Shown here: in pieces, positions 9,281 through 20,183 of the stretch
Position numbering within the stretch: the first letter of the stretch is position 1
Layout: each line of letters starts with the position of its first letter
Assembly: GCA_002682825.1 (NCBI GenBank)
Contig: NOKP01000075.1
Coordinates: 1-34,420 of the forward strand
Direction of reading: 5' to 3'
DNA: 34,420 nt
Source of the DNA: Neonectria sp. B-13
Lineage: Eukaryota; Ascomycota; Sordariomycetes; Hypocreales; Nectriaceae
Program-made: the position numbers and the translations under genes
Notes under the pieces: generated by a model
Database searches by the model: none
What the model was told of the DNA's origin: nothing
What the model saw: the letters and a program-made list of their open reading frames with translations, nothing else

Positions 9281-10975
9281 ATGTCTGACGTCCGAATCTC
9301 AACTAGCGCCGAAAACTCGGTTGCTTACATCAACGGTCGTGTTTATACCGTCAATAAAGCGAAACCTTGGGCGGAAGCATTTATTGTTAACCTGACGGAA
9401 AGTTTGACATCGTCGGAAGCACTACTGAGGTCCTCGATAAAGCCAAAGCGGCGGGCATGGTGGTGCAGGATCTGAAAGCCGCCTTTATCATGCCTGGCAT
9501 CCACGACGCGCATGTACACAGTCTTCAATCCGGTGCGCGGATCCTGAACTGGGCAGAGCTCCCTGAGGGAACAACACTCCAACAGACCCCTCAGCGTTTG
9601 GCGTAATGTGCGTGTGCTTGCCAATTTCAGCATGCATATCAAGATTGGATTGTCGGATCGACCCTGCATGCGGATGACTACGATCGTAGTGTCCTAGACC
9701 AAGGCTTTCCAGACCATCCAGTCTTGCTCTGGGGACATGGCTCCCATCATCGGTATCTCAACACCACCGCCCTTGAACGCGCCGGGTATGGTATCCAAAA
9801 CGAACCAGTGCCGCCCTACGGAGAGATACTCCGCAGGGAAGATGGAAGCTTGACCGGGGAATTGAGAGGACAGGCAGGGGATCGTGCATCCGCTGCCATT
9901 CCTGTACCTCCCATGGCTCACATCAAGCGCATCATGCAGCGGGCGGTCGTCGAGTTGCACAAGAACGGGGTAACTTCGTGCCAAGATGCTGCAGCTAGCA
10001 AAGTTATGCTTGAAGCCCTCCGTGAGCTAGACTCAGAGGGTAAGCTAAATATGCAATTCGCCACCCATATCTTGTACAAGAATGCGTGGCTAACGGGAGA
10101 AGTCATGTCTCCGCCGGACAAACTGATCTTGGATTCTGAGAAATACAGAACTACGCACGTTGACACTCGATTCGTAAAGTTGATGATGGATGGCGTGCCT
10201 GCTCCCCCGGTTTTCTCACATTCTGAGCTTGACGCGAATGGTAAACCAGATATGTCGAAAATTCTTTTGCCGGATATTGATGAGGTTGTCGAAAAGTTTG
10301 ATGCCATGGGCTTGACTTGCAAAGTCCATGCCATGGGGCACGGAGGTTCCACCATGACGCTGGACGCCTTCGAGAGAGTTCGACGCAATAACCCCAACGG
10401 GCCTCGACACGAGATAGCGCACTGCAGCTGTATTCTGCCAGGTATGGAGTCCCGACTGGAACTAATTCACTGATGTTGCTAACATGCTTTATGTAGACGA
10501 TTTTGCACGGTTCAAGAAACTCAACGTTGGGGCTGAGATGTCTCCTGCGGGCTTTTTCGACTATGAAAGTTCCGGCTTGGACCTTCCGCTGATTGACTGG
10601 GATTTCGAGCGAATGGTCGCGGCGGGTAATCACGTCACCATCGGAAGCGATTGGTCTTACGGCATGCCACTGCCCATACTCCCTGCTGTAGCCATAGTTG
10701 CTAGAAAGGTCGGCACAGAGAAGACATTAGAGATGATAACATTGGCGGGTGCAAGGGCAACAAACCGAGAAAAGGTACAATCATCCCGTCTTTACATGAA
10801 AAGATGTGAATTAACCGAAATACAGGAAACGGGTTCTATCGAAACTGGAAAAGTAGCCAATTTCATCAATGTCGACAGGGATCTTAGCAAAGGTGGTTTT
10901 AAAGATGCCAAGGTGCTAAGGACTTGGTTTGAGGGCGAGTTGGTTTTCGACGTGCTCGAAAATGTTTGCGGGTAG
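9281..10975 (+). pseudogene. Amidohydrolase family 3 (YtcJ-like), copy 1, frameshifted and with a nonsense codon
   Basis: The ORF starts 'MSDVRISTSAENSVAYINGR' and aligns throughout with the intact copy at 15751-17475. One base is missing near 9392 relative to that copy, after which the product continues in the next frame with 'GMVVQDLKAAFIMPGIHDAH' and the metal-site HVH. A TAA at 9604-9606 stands where the paralogue has a Gln codon, as from CAA to TAA. From there to the end the frame is open across introns 10442-10496 (55 nt) and 10775-10825 (51 nt, no internal stop, so it could also be retained). Downstream metal-site motifs ('HAMGHGG', 'EIAHCS', 'IGSDW') survive. Amidohydrolase-3 enzymes are metal-dependent hydrolases of amides and related C-N bonds. 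Two independent lesions make this a relic despite high conservation elsewhere. Confidence 0.85.
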
Positions 10976-12742
10976 AGTCAGCGAAACTTGACGTGAGCCT
11001 GCCCTCGCACTTCTAGTGTTTACATGAGATCGTCAATACAGCTTATTTTCTCGTACGCATGATGAAAGCCCAACTAGGATCATCAGGCACAACCGTGGAT
11101 CATTCACAACTAATGAGGCCTGCACTGGCGACCGATCTTAACACCTAATACGTCCATGTTGATAGAAGGTTATTAATGGTGAAGTCTAGCAGATGCCCTT
11201 GTGGCTGTAGACTTACGTCAGTAGCGAATCTTGGCGATTTATTTTACCACAATCGGTATAGCTTCGGACTCCACTGGTAGCATCTTCTGAATGATACATG
11301 TTTCCACAAAGAGAAAGCCGTCGTCGCTATCGAAGCTCATCAAGAATGCCATCGTCCCACTTCCCAGATACCATTTACGTAAAAGCCTGAATCCGCGTGA
11401 ATCCTCGCTCGGGGCGCTTATGTCCAACCTCCGGCGGCCGTGAAAGGTGCGCCGAGTTCTGGGCCAAGCTGTTGCATCCATGTCGCGTCGACCGATGGCC
11501 ATGCTGAGTAACTGAAGCACAGATATTCATCTTCCCATCCCGAGATGACAAATCCTAGAGATGAGTAATGTCTGACCATCTCGTTTGTAATAGGTTCAGC
11601 TTATTGTTCTCGAAACTATTTGAAAGCCGGTGGAACTATATGTTATACTAACAGAAGTGCTCGACATGATGTTCATTGCACGAAACAGTTCCTCGGGGGC
11701 TGATGGGGCGGTCGTCCTGAAGACTGACAATGTCCCAGTGGTTGATGGAAGTTCTAAAATTGCTGATAGCTACCTGAATGTTCTTCGTCGAAGGCATAAA
11801 TTCTCACGGTCTCTAAATGGTCCGTATCGAAATCTATTCGTAACAGGCTGAGCAAAGAGAAGAAGTATCGGTATGAGCTATCGAGAGCTGACGTGCTTCG
11901 TTCAAGGTTGATACTTACCGCCTACCGTTTATCCGGATTGATGGCGATACTCATGCGCATCACCCTAACCTGTGTGCGATATACGAGACTGTGCCGTACA
12001 AGTTCCGTCCGTTCCTTGAAGGAATTGGCACGGATGCTGGAAATGGCCCAGATCGGACGAAGACAGGCGCAAAATCTCACAGGAAGATACATGGCAGCTA
12101 CCAAGGCACGACGCCCAGGGCTCTTGTCTGACTCCTGGGGAAAGCCGAAGACCATGCGGATAAAACACCGCTTGGCGCTACCGGCTCCGATACTTTGACA
12201 AGGTGCCACCAGCCCGGGTCATTGGAGACCCCGGATGACAAATTGCCAACACGAACGATAATGGAGACCTCGACATCCCGACAGCCCGGGCCGAGCGGGC
12301 CAGGACGAGGACAAGGCCAACGTCATGTCAGAACTGTAGACTCCCCACAGGCAGACGAGGCGCAACTTTAAGGGTTCTTCCTAGTAGACCAAGCTCGGTC
12401 TTCACATTAAATGTTGGCTGCTGTCTCGATGCCAAGTCAAGCAATACTCCCGCTCTGCTCGGAGCAGCATGAGCGGCAGAAGCTTCTGCAATCAGATGTC
12501 CCAATGTCTAAGCCTATTACAAACAGGGCAAGGTCGGGGAGGCAAGACCCAAGTTGTCTTGACCAATGGTACAGCATAATAGAGAAGAGGGTGTCATATC
12601 ACAGAATGACAGCACCAAGGCCACGCAGTTCCGTATCTCCTTAGCTCGCAGTTCAGGAGGTCAGTGGCGTGAGTCCTTAAGGGGGGGAATTGATAAGACC
12701 AGTCTAGATCGCTTATTAATCACAAAGTTATCTCGATGCAAG
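10976..12742. other. About 1.8 kb with no supportable gene
   Basis: Short frames occur on both strands (for example 11239-11520 minus, 11630-11851 plus, 11893-12198 plus), none recognisable. The most coding-like stretch is 11892-12131, listed separately. This is the spacer between the two aminotransferase/amidohydrolase pairs and probably contains decayed sequence. Confidence 0.4.
11892..12131 (+). pseudogene. Unrecognised coding-like fragment
   Basis: A frame open from 11892 to TGA at 12129-12131 reads 'VDTYRLPFIRIDGDTHAHHP' and then 'NLCAIYETVPYKFRPFLEGI'. The aromatic/proline/charged mix looks like real protein rather than chance. It has no start codon near its beginning; an AG just before 'VDTY' could be an acceptor. 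I cannot assign a family. It may be the last exon of a decayed gene. Confidence 0.25.
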
Positions 12743-12753
12743 TGCGGCAGTAT
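12743..12753 (-). promoter_or_regulatory. Candidate operator, reverse orientation (ATACTGCCGCA)
   Basis: This 11-mer on the minus strand fits the motif seen in the promoters of the intact aminotransferase, amidohydrolase and permease. It lies about 620 bp upstream of the aminotransferase start, far from the main cluster, so it is less certain. Confidence 0.25.
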
Positions 12754-12953
12754 TTCTTAATGAAGCTAGCTCATCGTAGCTAGAACTACCCCGTCCTACG
12801 TAAGCAAACCACTAACTTAAATATCCCCCCAAAGCGACTTTTAGTAACCATGCACGCCGATGCGGAGTGCGGCGTCGCTGAGACTGGGGTTGGCTAGGCT
12901 TTGCCACATAATGGCAACCAGATCTGGGGTCCTTCTCCACTTGACGCAGACTA

Positions 12954-13131
12954 GATTGATTGGGCTATCGTCGATCTGAAGTTGTCTTGAGTGGACTGCT
13001 TCCGCTTGAAATGTTTCCCCTAATGAGGAAATAGTTCCGCAGGATTGATTGGGCTATCGTCGATCTAAGATGTCTTGAGTGGACTGCTTCCGCTTGAAAT
13101 GTTTCCCCCTAATGAGGAAATAGTTCCGCAG
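12954..13131 (+). repeat. 89-bp tandem duplication in the aminotransferase upstream region
   Basis: Units 12954-13042 and 13043-13131 are nearly identical. They differ only by a small change near 'TCTGAAGTTGTC' versus 'TCTAAGATGTC' and by one C in a C-run. Each unit ends with AGGAAATAGTTCCGCAG. A degenerate third end, GGAAATAGTGCCGCAG, follows at 13192-13207. The repeats lie 240-415 bp before the start codon and so may multiply regulatory sites. Confidence 0.9.
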
Positions 13132-13206
13132 GCTTGGTGTTTTGGGCTTTTACTTCTATTCTCGCTCCAGTTGGAGACTTCCACCTGATCTGGAAATAGT
13201 GCCGCA
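13031..13206 (+). promoter_or_regulatory. Three copies of candidate operator ATAGTKCCGCA
   Basis: Copies lie at 13031-13041, 13120-13130 (both ATAGTTCCGCA, in the tandem repeat) and 13196-13206 (ATAGTGCCGCA). All are in the same orientation as the aminotransferase. Related 11-mers occur upstream of the amidohydrolase (15561) and the permease (20459-20557). A CCG half-site is the usual core of Zn2Cys6 recognition, but binding is inferred. Confidence 0.4.
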
Positions 13207-13369
13207 GTATCTATGTATTTAAGATCGTAGCTTTTGGTCTTGTACAGGGAATCGTACACATTGGCCTCTTTATACTAAGTTCGAGGAGCAAGTCAAGTCT
13301 CTTGTTGTCTACAATTGAAAAAGTCATTCTGCGCCAAATAGCCCTCAGAAGCCCGAGCTAGTTACAGCA

Positions 13370-15012
13370 ATGCCCACCATGGTCACAATGAAGAAATCTG
13401 CCCCGGAGCTATCTCAAAGAGTTCACGAACTCCTGAAGCTTGAGGAGGAGTACTCGGCCGGTGGTATCTTCCCTCTACCAGCATTCATCAAAAGTGGAAA
13501 AGGTTCTACTCTTGAGGTATGTCTCTGCATATTCCCGCTTGGTGGTCTTTCTGTTCTTTGCGGCGCTAACGAGTTCAATACGAGCAGGATGTTGATGGGC
13601 GCAAGATCCTAGATTTCGTCTGCATGATGAGTGCGACGAACCTGGGTCAGTGTCACCCAAAAATCGTTGCGGCAATGCAAGAATCAGTGCAGCAGAGTAA
13701 GTTCGGACCTGTGCGATAATTTGTGCCACGTTGCTCTATCCAGACCACAGAACTAATATCCCGAACTTGGCAGTTTCTTTGGCAAACATTGCAACGAAGG
13801 TGGCCGATTGGCCTGAATTTTGCAAAGAGATGTGCCAGAAGTTCGGCTATGACAAAATGGTTGGAATGGTATCTGGGTCAGAAGGCGCAGATTCGGCCAT
13901 CAAGTTTGCCCGGAAATGGGGCATCAAAGTCAAAGGAATCAAGCCTTCAGAAGCACTTGTGCTCGGCGTTTCCGACAACTATCATGGCGTCTCCTCGGGA
14001 ATCTGGCCTATTATGAACGATATGGGACAGAAATCAGGCATGTTCACCCTCAACCCTTCTCATACTCCTTTTCTCTGCTAAAAGAGCTGAGTGTACACAT
14101 CAAAAGATAATAACTAATGCGCCAAGGGTGAAGACTACGGTGTTGTCAACGATAACTTGAGAAATACCCATCCAGACACGGGCAAACTCCTAAGATATGG
14201 CTCCGTGGAGGACTTTGAAGACGTGCTGGCCGTCCATCATCACCGGGTGGCTGCAGTAATCATGGAGTGCATCCATGGCAAGAAGCCGTACGTTCCATAA
14301 CATCTCGCGTCATGGATCTGCTAACTGATAACGTAGAACATTTGACGAAGAACTCAACTTTGCTATCGGCGTGAGGAAGCTCTGCAAGAAGTACAACATT
14401 CTCTTTATTGCAGACGAGGTTCGGATGGGCACCGGAAAGACGGGCAAATTCCTTTGCTCCGATTGGATGGGTGTCGAGAATAAGCCGGACATGGTTGTGA
14501 TGGGGAAGTCGATTACGGCTGGCGTTTATCCAGCTTCTTATATCCTGGGCAAAGCCGAAGTCATGGATTTGATTGGTGCCTATGAGGCCGTGGCGACATT
14601 CGGAATGGCACCACAGGCTATTGCTGCCACCCGCGCAGTACTCAGCATCATGGAGAGTGAGAAATTGGTCCAGAGAGCTCTTTGGATAGATAGTGTGTGG
14701 AAGGAGGAAACCGAGTCCTGGAACTATCCGTGGTTGGCGTATGTCACTAACCGGGGAGCAGATATGGGCATTTTCCTCAACGAAACGGACGATGGAAGGA
14801 TCACGGGCCGAAAGTTTGGGATGTTATGCTACCACAAGGGATTGCTCTGCTATCCTGACGGTGATCGCATCAGGCTGGGAGTTGCGCTGGATATCACGGA
14901 ACAGGATCTTCGCAAAGGCTTGGCCATCTTGAAGGAAGCACTTGAGGAGATCGGAGATTACGATGACATCCACACTGGTCCGCCCATGAGAGGGATTCGC
15001 CCTATTATGTGA
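13370..15012 (+). CDS. Ornithine-aminotransferase-like class III PLP aminotransferase, copy 2 (intact)
   Basis: Exons 13370-13516, 13588-13696, 13774-14037, 14134-14287 and 14337-15012 encode 449 residues, near the usual ~440 of ornithine aminotransferases. Exon ends were fixed by matching the copy at 4646-8457. The intron at 14038 has a GC donor (GCATGT). The ATG at 13370 was chosen; in-frame ATGs at 13379 and 13388 are alternatives. 'VSGSEGADSAIKFARKWG' is the class III phosphate/substrate region. Asp251 in 'FIADEVRMG' should hold the pyridine nitrogen, and Lys282 in 'VVMGKSITAGVYPASY' should form the Schiff base. The GKSITAGVYP stretch is close to the ornithine-aminotransferase signature. 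The enzyme should move an amino group from an amine or omega-amino acid to a keto acid; the actual substrate is unknown. No mitochondrial presequence is obvious. The amidohydrolase lies 738 bp downstream on the same strand. Confidence 0.9.
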
Positions 15013-15750
15013 GATACGGCGTGGATGTATAATAGACAATTCCATGGCTTTGTTTAACTTGGCAGTGCAAATTTGTACAAATCTAGGCCTACTACCGAGG
15101 CCCGTCTCCTGTACTTCTTCTTTAATGCTTACATGTTAGACAACGAACGCCGACTAGTCTCGGAGCAACCTAAGTGAGACCAATCTTTAGCGCTTCTCGC
15201 AGCGTAGAGATAGAAGCATCCATCTTCCCAGATATCTAGGTTTTATTGATACGGTATAATCAAGCACTGTGACAATGCCTGCCACAAGTCCTGTCACATA
15301 TAAGTCACAGTTGTACTACGCATCAGCGGAGTGCGCATTCCATTTTGCCGTAGCTAGCAATGCGATAAGTCCCGTCGCCGCTACCCCGGCATGCGCTGTC
15401 TTCCTCCAAAGGACACGTCGTGACCAAGAGACCTACCTATACACTAGCCTGATTTAGTAATTGTACCACCACAGGGTGGGGTTCGGAGATTCTAATCTAT
15501 TCCCCGCACAAGAAAGGAACAGAACCAGATAACGGGAAACCGACTTGAATCCATGGGGTAACTTTGCCGCACACCTCCGCTCCTGTTGTCCTTCAGTTGA
15601 TAAGCAACATTGACTAGCCAAGTACAGGGTGAAGTCGAAGGACCATCACATACTCTACATATAAATGAATCACCGTTCCTAAAGAGCTTCACTTACAACT
15701 GCTTCCCATGACTACTTAGCAAGTCTGAATCGTCCGCTATTTTTACCACC
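15013..15750. promoter_or_regulatory. Intergenic region and promoter of intact amidohydrolase
   Basis: 738 bp between the two same-strand genes. It contains one candidate operator (15561-15571) and a TATA-like CATATAAATG at about 15658-15667, some 85-95 bases before the start codon. No gene is seen. Confidence 0.5.
15561..15571 (+). promoter_or_regulatory. Candidate operator ACTTTGCCGCA upstream of amidohydrolase
   Basis: In the longer context GGTAACTTTGCCGCA it matches the permease promoter sequence GGTAACTCTGCCGCA at 14 of 15 bases, in the same orientation relative to its gene. It lies 180 bp before the ATG. Confidence 0.4.
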
Positions 15751-17475
15751 ATGTCTGCCACAGAGAACACAACTGCTGCTCGCAACTCTGTTGCCTACAT
15801 CAATGGCCACATTTACACCGTCAACAAGGCTCAGCCATGGGCCGAAGCTTTCATCGTCACTCCCGATGGAAAGTTCAGCGCCGTCGGGACTTCTTCCGAA
15901 ATCACTGCCAGAGCCAAGGCAGCCTCCATGGTGCTGTACGAATTGAAGGGCAAGTTCGTTATGCCTGGGATCCACGATGCCCATGTGCATACCATCATCT
16001 CCGGCTCCGGCTTACTGAACTGGCTTCAGACCGGGATGGATGTTACTGTACAGAATGTGGCTGAGCGAATCGGACAGTCCGCATGTTCTTGTGCCTACAG
16101 CCACGTTTACGAAGATTGGATCTTTGGTGGCGCTGGCTTCGGGTTTGACAACTTTGATCGCAGTATTCTCGACAAAGACTACCCGGAAACTCCGGTTGTC
16201 CTTCTAGGTGGGGGCTGCCACAGTTGGTATACTAACTCGGCTGCTCTTCGACGTGCCGGTTACAATATCGAACAAGGTGAAGAGGATCCTGTTGGTGGAA
16301 AGCATGAACTCAGGCCAGACGGCAGTCTCACTGGGGAGCTAAAGGATCAGGCAGGGAACCGCTTGATGGCAGCACTACCTAAGCCCCCAAAGGCGCATAT
16401 CAAAAGGGTGGTCAAGCGCGCAATCGTCGAAATGCATCGCCATGGGATTACCTCCTGCCAGGACGCGTCTTCTACCGAAACGCTGCTTTCTACCCTTAGT
16501 GAGCTTGAGGCTGAGGGAAACCTGAAGATGCACTTTGCGACTCATTGCTTGTACAAGAATGAATGGCTCACGGGAGAAATCCAGGTGCCAGCGGATAAGC
16601 TAATTTTGAGCGCCGATAGGTATCGAAGCAAACATGTCGATACCAGGTTTGTAAAGATGATGATGGATGGGGCCTGCACGCCCGATCTGATGAGTCACTC
16701 TGATTGTAACGAGAATGGGATCCCAGATAAAAGTAAGATTCTTCTGCCAAATGTTGCAGAGCTCATCGAGAGTTTTGACGCCAGAGGGATTACTTGCAAG
16801 ATTCATTGTATGGGCTACGGTGGCGCGAAAACGGCGCTTGATGCTTTCCAGAGTGTTCGACAGAAGCGACCCGACGGTCCGCGCCACGAGATTGCACATT
16901 GCACTCAAATTCTTCGAGGTAAGTGGTTCTCTCGACTATGGTTCCCTCGACTATAAGCAGGATCCATGCTGACTGCTTCATTCGCCGTGATAAACAGAGG
17001 ACTTTGCGCGATTCAAACAATTGAACGTTACTGCCGAAATGTCTCCTGCCTCATGTTTTGATAACTCAGGAAATGAATACCTGCATATGTTTCGATACGA
17101 TTTTGAGCGAATGGCCGCAGGAGGAGGTCATATCACTATTGGAAGTGATTGGGCTCATGGTCTGCTGTTGCCGATGTTCCGTAATGTCGCAATTGTCGCA
17201 AAGAAGATCGGTGCAGAGAAGGTCTTGGAGATTATCACTCTAGGAGGTGCCGTAGCGACAGGAAGAGAGAAGGTAACGTGTTCATTCTTCCCTACTGATT
17301 GGACGTGGAGTTCTAATGATTTCTTCAGGAAGCAGGATCAATCGAGGCCGGCAAAATGGCAAACTTTATCTGCGTCGATAGAGATCTTACTCAAGGAGAT
17401 TTTGCAGAGGCAATGGTTCTAAAGACTTGGTTTGAAGGGGAAATCGTCTATGACCACGCACAAGAACTCGTGTAG
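15751..17475 (+). CDS. Amidohydrolase family 3 (YtcJ-like metal-dependent hydrolase), copy 2 (intact)
   Basis: Exons 15751-16918, 16998-17272 and 17329-17475 encode 529 residues, typical for the family. Introns are 79 nt (GTAAGT...ACAG) and 56 nt (GTAACG...TCAG). An N-terminal beta-sandwich strand ('YINGHIYTVNKAQPWAEAF') precedes 'KFVMPGIHDAHVH', whose His78-x-His80 is the first metal pair. Later come 'FVKMMMDGA', 'KIHCMGYGG', 'HEIAHCTQ' and 'ITIGSDWAHG', giving the remaining metal-ligand His and the catalytic Asp. The C-terminus returns to the sandwich ('GKMANFICVDRDL', 'KTWFEGEIVYD'). There is no signal peptide, so it is probably cytosolic. The family hydrolyses amides, carbamates and similar C-N bonds; the substrate here is unknown. 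Its pairing with the aminotransferase is conserved in both copies, suggesting successive steps of one pathway. Confidence 0.9.
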
Positions 17476-17568
17476 TATGGATCACTGTAATGTAATTAGA
17501 TAGGTCTCGATTGGATCCCAAGTGTAGCTCTATTTATGAGAATTCAACTATTGGTTCGACACCTCTAG

Positions 17569-18284
17569 ATAAACTTTCTCGCCGATCCCTTTTTCTCCCC
17601 TGCCGGCACCACATGGGACCTCGGCGGAGGCAATGTCCTCAAGAATACCAACGATCCTGCTCTCGAGCTGAAAAACCTCCCTCCCATTGATATCGTTCTC
17701 CTCGGCCATGAGGATTACCCTGATAACTTGGATGAACTCGGTCGCCGACTTCTCGATGGCCGGCGTGTCCTCACTACCAAGGATGGTGCTAAGAACTTGG
17801 CACCTCGCCCCAGCGTAATTGGGATGAGCCCGTGGGAGACGGTCGAGCTGAACGTGGGGCACAAGAGGTTCCAGATCACGGCTACCCCATGCCAGCATCT
17901 ACCCAGTGGAGAATGCATTAGTTTCATCATTACCGCGGATCCCTTCGGCCGCAGCGACGATGGTCTCCCTAACGCAGTTTACTTCTCCGGCGATACTGTA
18001 TATATCGAGGAACTTCGTGGAATCGCGGACAAGTTCCACATCGTTGCGGCAGCCATGAACATCGGTGCTACATTTGCAGGATTGTCAGACGGGCCTTTGC
18101 AAATCACCATGTGCGGCAGTCAGGCCTCCCGACTATGCCGCGACATTAAGGCTGACTGCCTCATCCCCATGCACTATGAATCTTGGGGCCACTTTACACA
18201 GTTCAGCGAAGGGCTGACTAAGGACTTGAGGGCGAGGGGAAGGTTCAGTGGCTTGTTCCTGGAAAGTCGGTCAAGATTCTGTAG
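17569..18284 (+). pseudogene. Metallo-beta-lactamase-fold protein (UlaG-like), 5'-truncated and frameshifted
   Basis: The frame opens just after a TAG (17566-17568) directly into 'FLADPFFSPAGTTWDLGG', which in intact fungal homologues follows roughly 30-40 residues of N-terminus. No room or exon for those is seen in the 90 bp after the amidohydrolase. 'LLGHEDYPDNLDELGRRLL' replaces the usual HEDHPDNLD metal motif, with Tyr for the second His. 'TPCQHLPSGEC', 'VYFSGDTVYI' and 'LIPMHYESWGHF' follow in order. Near 18236-18242 the frame slips. The expected ending 'KVQWLVPGKSVKIL' is found in the next frame, with TAG at 18282-18284. Truncation, a missing ligand and a frameshift together indicate a dead gene. 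Intact relatives are Zn-dependent hydrolases of the lactamase_B family. Confidence 0.75.
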
Positions 18285-18434
18285 TCTTTTAGGGCAGGCA
18301 ACGAATAATAAAAGTATTCACTTCTCCTAGTCGACGAGTAACTACAACATGAATAAGAAACAAAGCTGTCAATATTTAGAAATCTAAATTACATGTCACC
18401 CATGTTCTCCTCACTTGCCCGCTTCCATACCAAC

Positions 18435-20183
18435 CTAAGCATTACGTGAAATGCTTGGCCCCTGATAATGCCTTCTGGCGTGGAGCAGCCAATTGAGGAC
18501 TGCAAATGCAACTGTCACTACCAGAACAACACTGGCGTAGTCTATTCCTTGTCAGCGTAATTTCCCACAATACACCCAAGTGCGTGATGATGAGGGCTTA
18601 CTCATGCTTGAGCCAGTAGTTGGGAAAGTTGGCGGAAAGTTGAAGAAGATCACTTCGACGACGGCAAAGATCACTACCGTCATGTTTGCGATCCACCCCA
18701 CCCAATTGGGCAGCTTGAAGAAGCGATCAGCAGGCAAAACATCCACTGATCGTTTCCGGAGCATTAGAAGCAGTGATGGTATGGAAAAGGATACCATCTG
18801 CAGGATGATACTGGATCCGGCGATGGCGTTAAAGGCCACGGAGGAGCCTAGATAGATGCATCCAAGAACGAAGACTATAACCGCATTCGCCATTAAACCC
18901 CATGCTGGGACTTGAAGTGTTGGGTGAACTGCAGCCAGATATTTGCTGCCGAGGAGCCCGCCGTCTTGAGCGAAGGCCCATGTCATTCGAGACGCCGTTT
19001 GAACAACGGCGTTGATAGCGAACAGTGTAATAAGAAACAGTGCTGCAAGGAAGATGGTCGCAGCTGTCGGATCCCCGATTGCTTGCCGCCACAAGGCATA
19101 GATTGGCATTCTGGATGTTGCAAGAACTTGTCAGCATACGCAATTCGGGAGATGGGGACTTGGACTTGGCTTGGTAACTTGGGGGCCGTGTCTACTTACG
19201 TCGTGTTGATCAACTCATCTAGGTCAGTGATACCATAACACATGGCAATGCTAAACACCACTCCTGTAAGAGAACCAATGATACTCGTAGAGATCAAGGC
19301 TCGAGGAACTATCTTCTCAGGGGTAAAGCATTCCTCAGCCAGGTGCATCGCGCCGTCTAGCCCAAGAAACATGACAGCCGGGGTCATTAATCCGGTTAAA
19401 AATGTTACCCCATCAGGCCAGCCAGCATTGTTCTGGAAATTATCCCATACAAAAGATGAAGACTGCTTATCGGCGCGAGCCAGGCATGTGATGGATACGG
19501 TGGAGAAAGTCAGGAGGCTGAGAATAACTGCTCCGGTTAGCTTGTTAGAAGAAACGGGTCTCCGGGGTTAGGACCTACTTACATCCAACCTCGTGAATCC
19601 AAACGGTCTTTTTGAGGAGCAGCAGATTGTAAATATGTATCGTGATATTAATCGCTTGGAAGACGAGAAAATAATGCCAGTTCTGCGGTACGTAATCGTC
19701 CGCATAATAGGCTGGGAAGGAGAGCAGTAGCTGGGTTGCAAGAATGGTAACTGCGGCCGCAAGGAAAACCCATGAGCACGACAAGGCGAAGCCACAGATA
19801 TATGAGATGCCCCTGCTCAGCCTTTTCGGTGCGAGAATGGAAGCAAAGTGGTATTGCCCTCCAGCTGTAGGATACACACTGGCCAACTCTGCGAGCGTGA
19901 GAGCAACCGCAAAGTACACCACGGACACGACAAGAATTCCGTAAATGACAGTGAATGTTCCACCAGCTGCGATTGCGATGGCAAAGGTCGTCGCAACAGC
20001 AGTCCAGCTGTTACAGATGTTGAAGGCCAGCGAGACCATGTTTAGACCACTAATGTCGCGTCTGATATGATCGGTCTTGTCATACGGCGCGACGGTGGTC
20101 TCTCCAGAAGTGCCGATTTTCGTGGAGGCCCGACGCTCCTGTGTGAGGCCATGGTGGTATTTCTCTTTGAGAGGAGAGTCCAT
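18435..20183 (-). CDS. APC-family amino acid/GABA/choline-type permease
   Basis: Exons (minus) are 20183-19583, 19527 or 19530 to 19200, 19110-18602 and 18541-18435, about 515 residues. The exon-2 acceptor offers two AGs three bases apart (GAGCAG), so one residue is uncertain. The N-terminus is hydrophilic; 'GLNMVSLAFNICNSWTAVAT' then opens the first membrane helix. About 12 hydrophobic segments follow. 'LAELASVYPTAGGQYHF' is the signature of the fungal amino acid/choline transporter (ACT) group of APC permeases. 'FLGLDGAMHLAEE' is the matching substrate-pathway helix. The product should sit in the plasma membrane and import amino acids, GABA, choline or polyamines by proton symport. It ends close to the end of the lactamase-fold relic (convergent) and carries the shared candidate operator upstream. 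Confidence 0.88.

Noticed and set aside
9918..10633. Overlapping minus-strand frames (9918-10397, 10151-10633) inside the amidohydrolase pseudogene
   Set aside because: They are antisense shadows of a clearly homologous plus-strand coding sequence and have no domain of their own.
13697..13773. Earlier acceptors at 13743 or 13750 for the second intron of aminotransferase copy 2
   Set aside because: They add residues with no counterpart in copy 1. The acceptor at 13773 gives 'SLANIATKVADWP', aligning with 'AQTNIATHSDGWP'.
14038..14133. Acceptor at 14125 giving exon start GGTGAAGAC
   Set aside because: It would create GGG TGA, an immediate stop. The acceptor at 14133 keeps the frame and matches the copy-1 junction.
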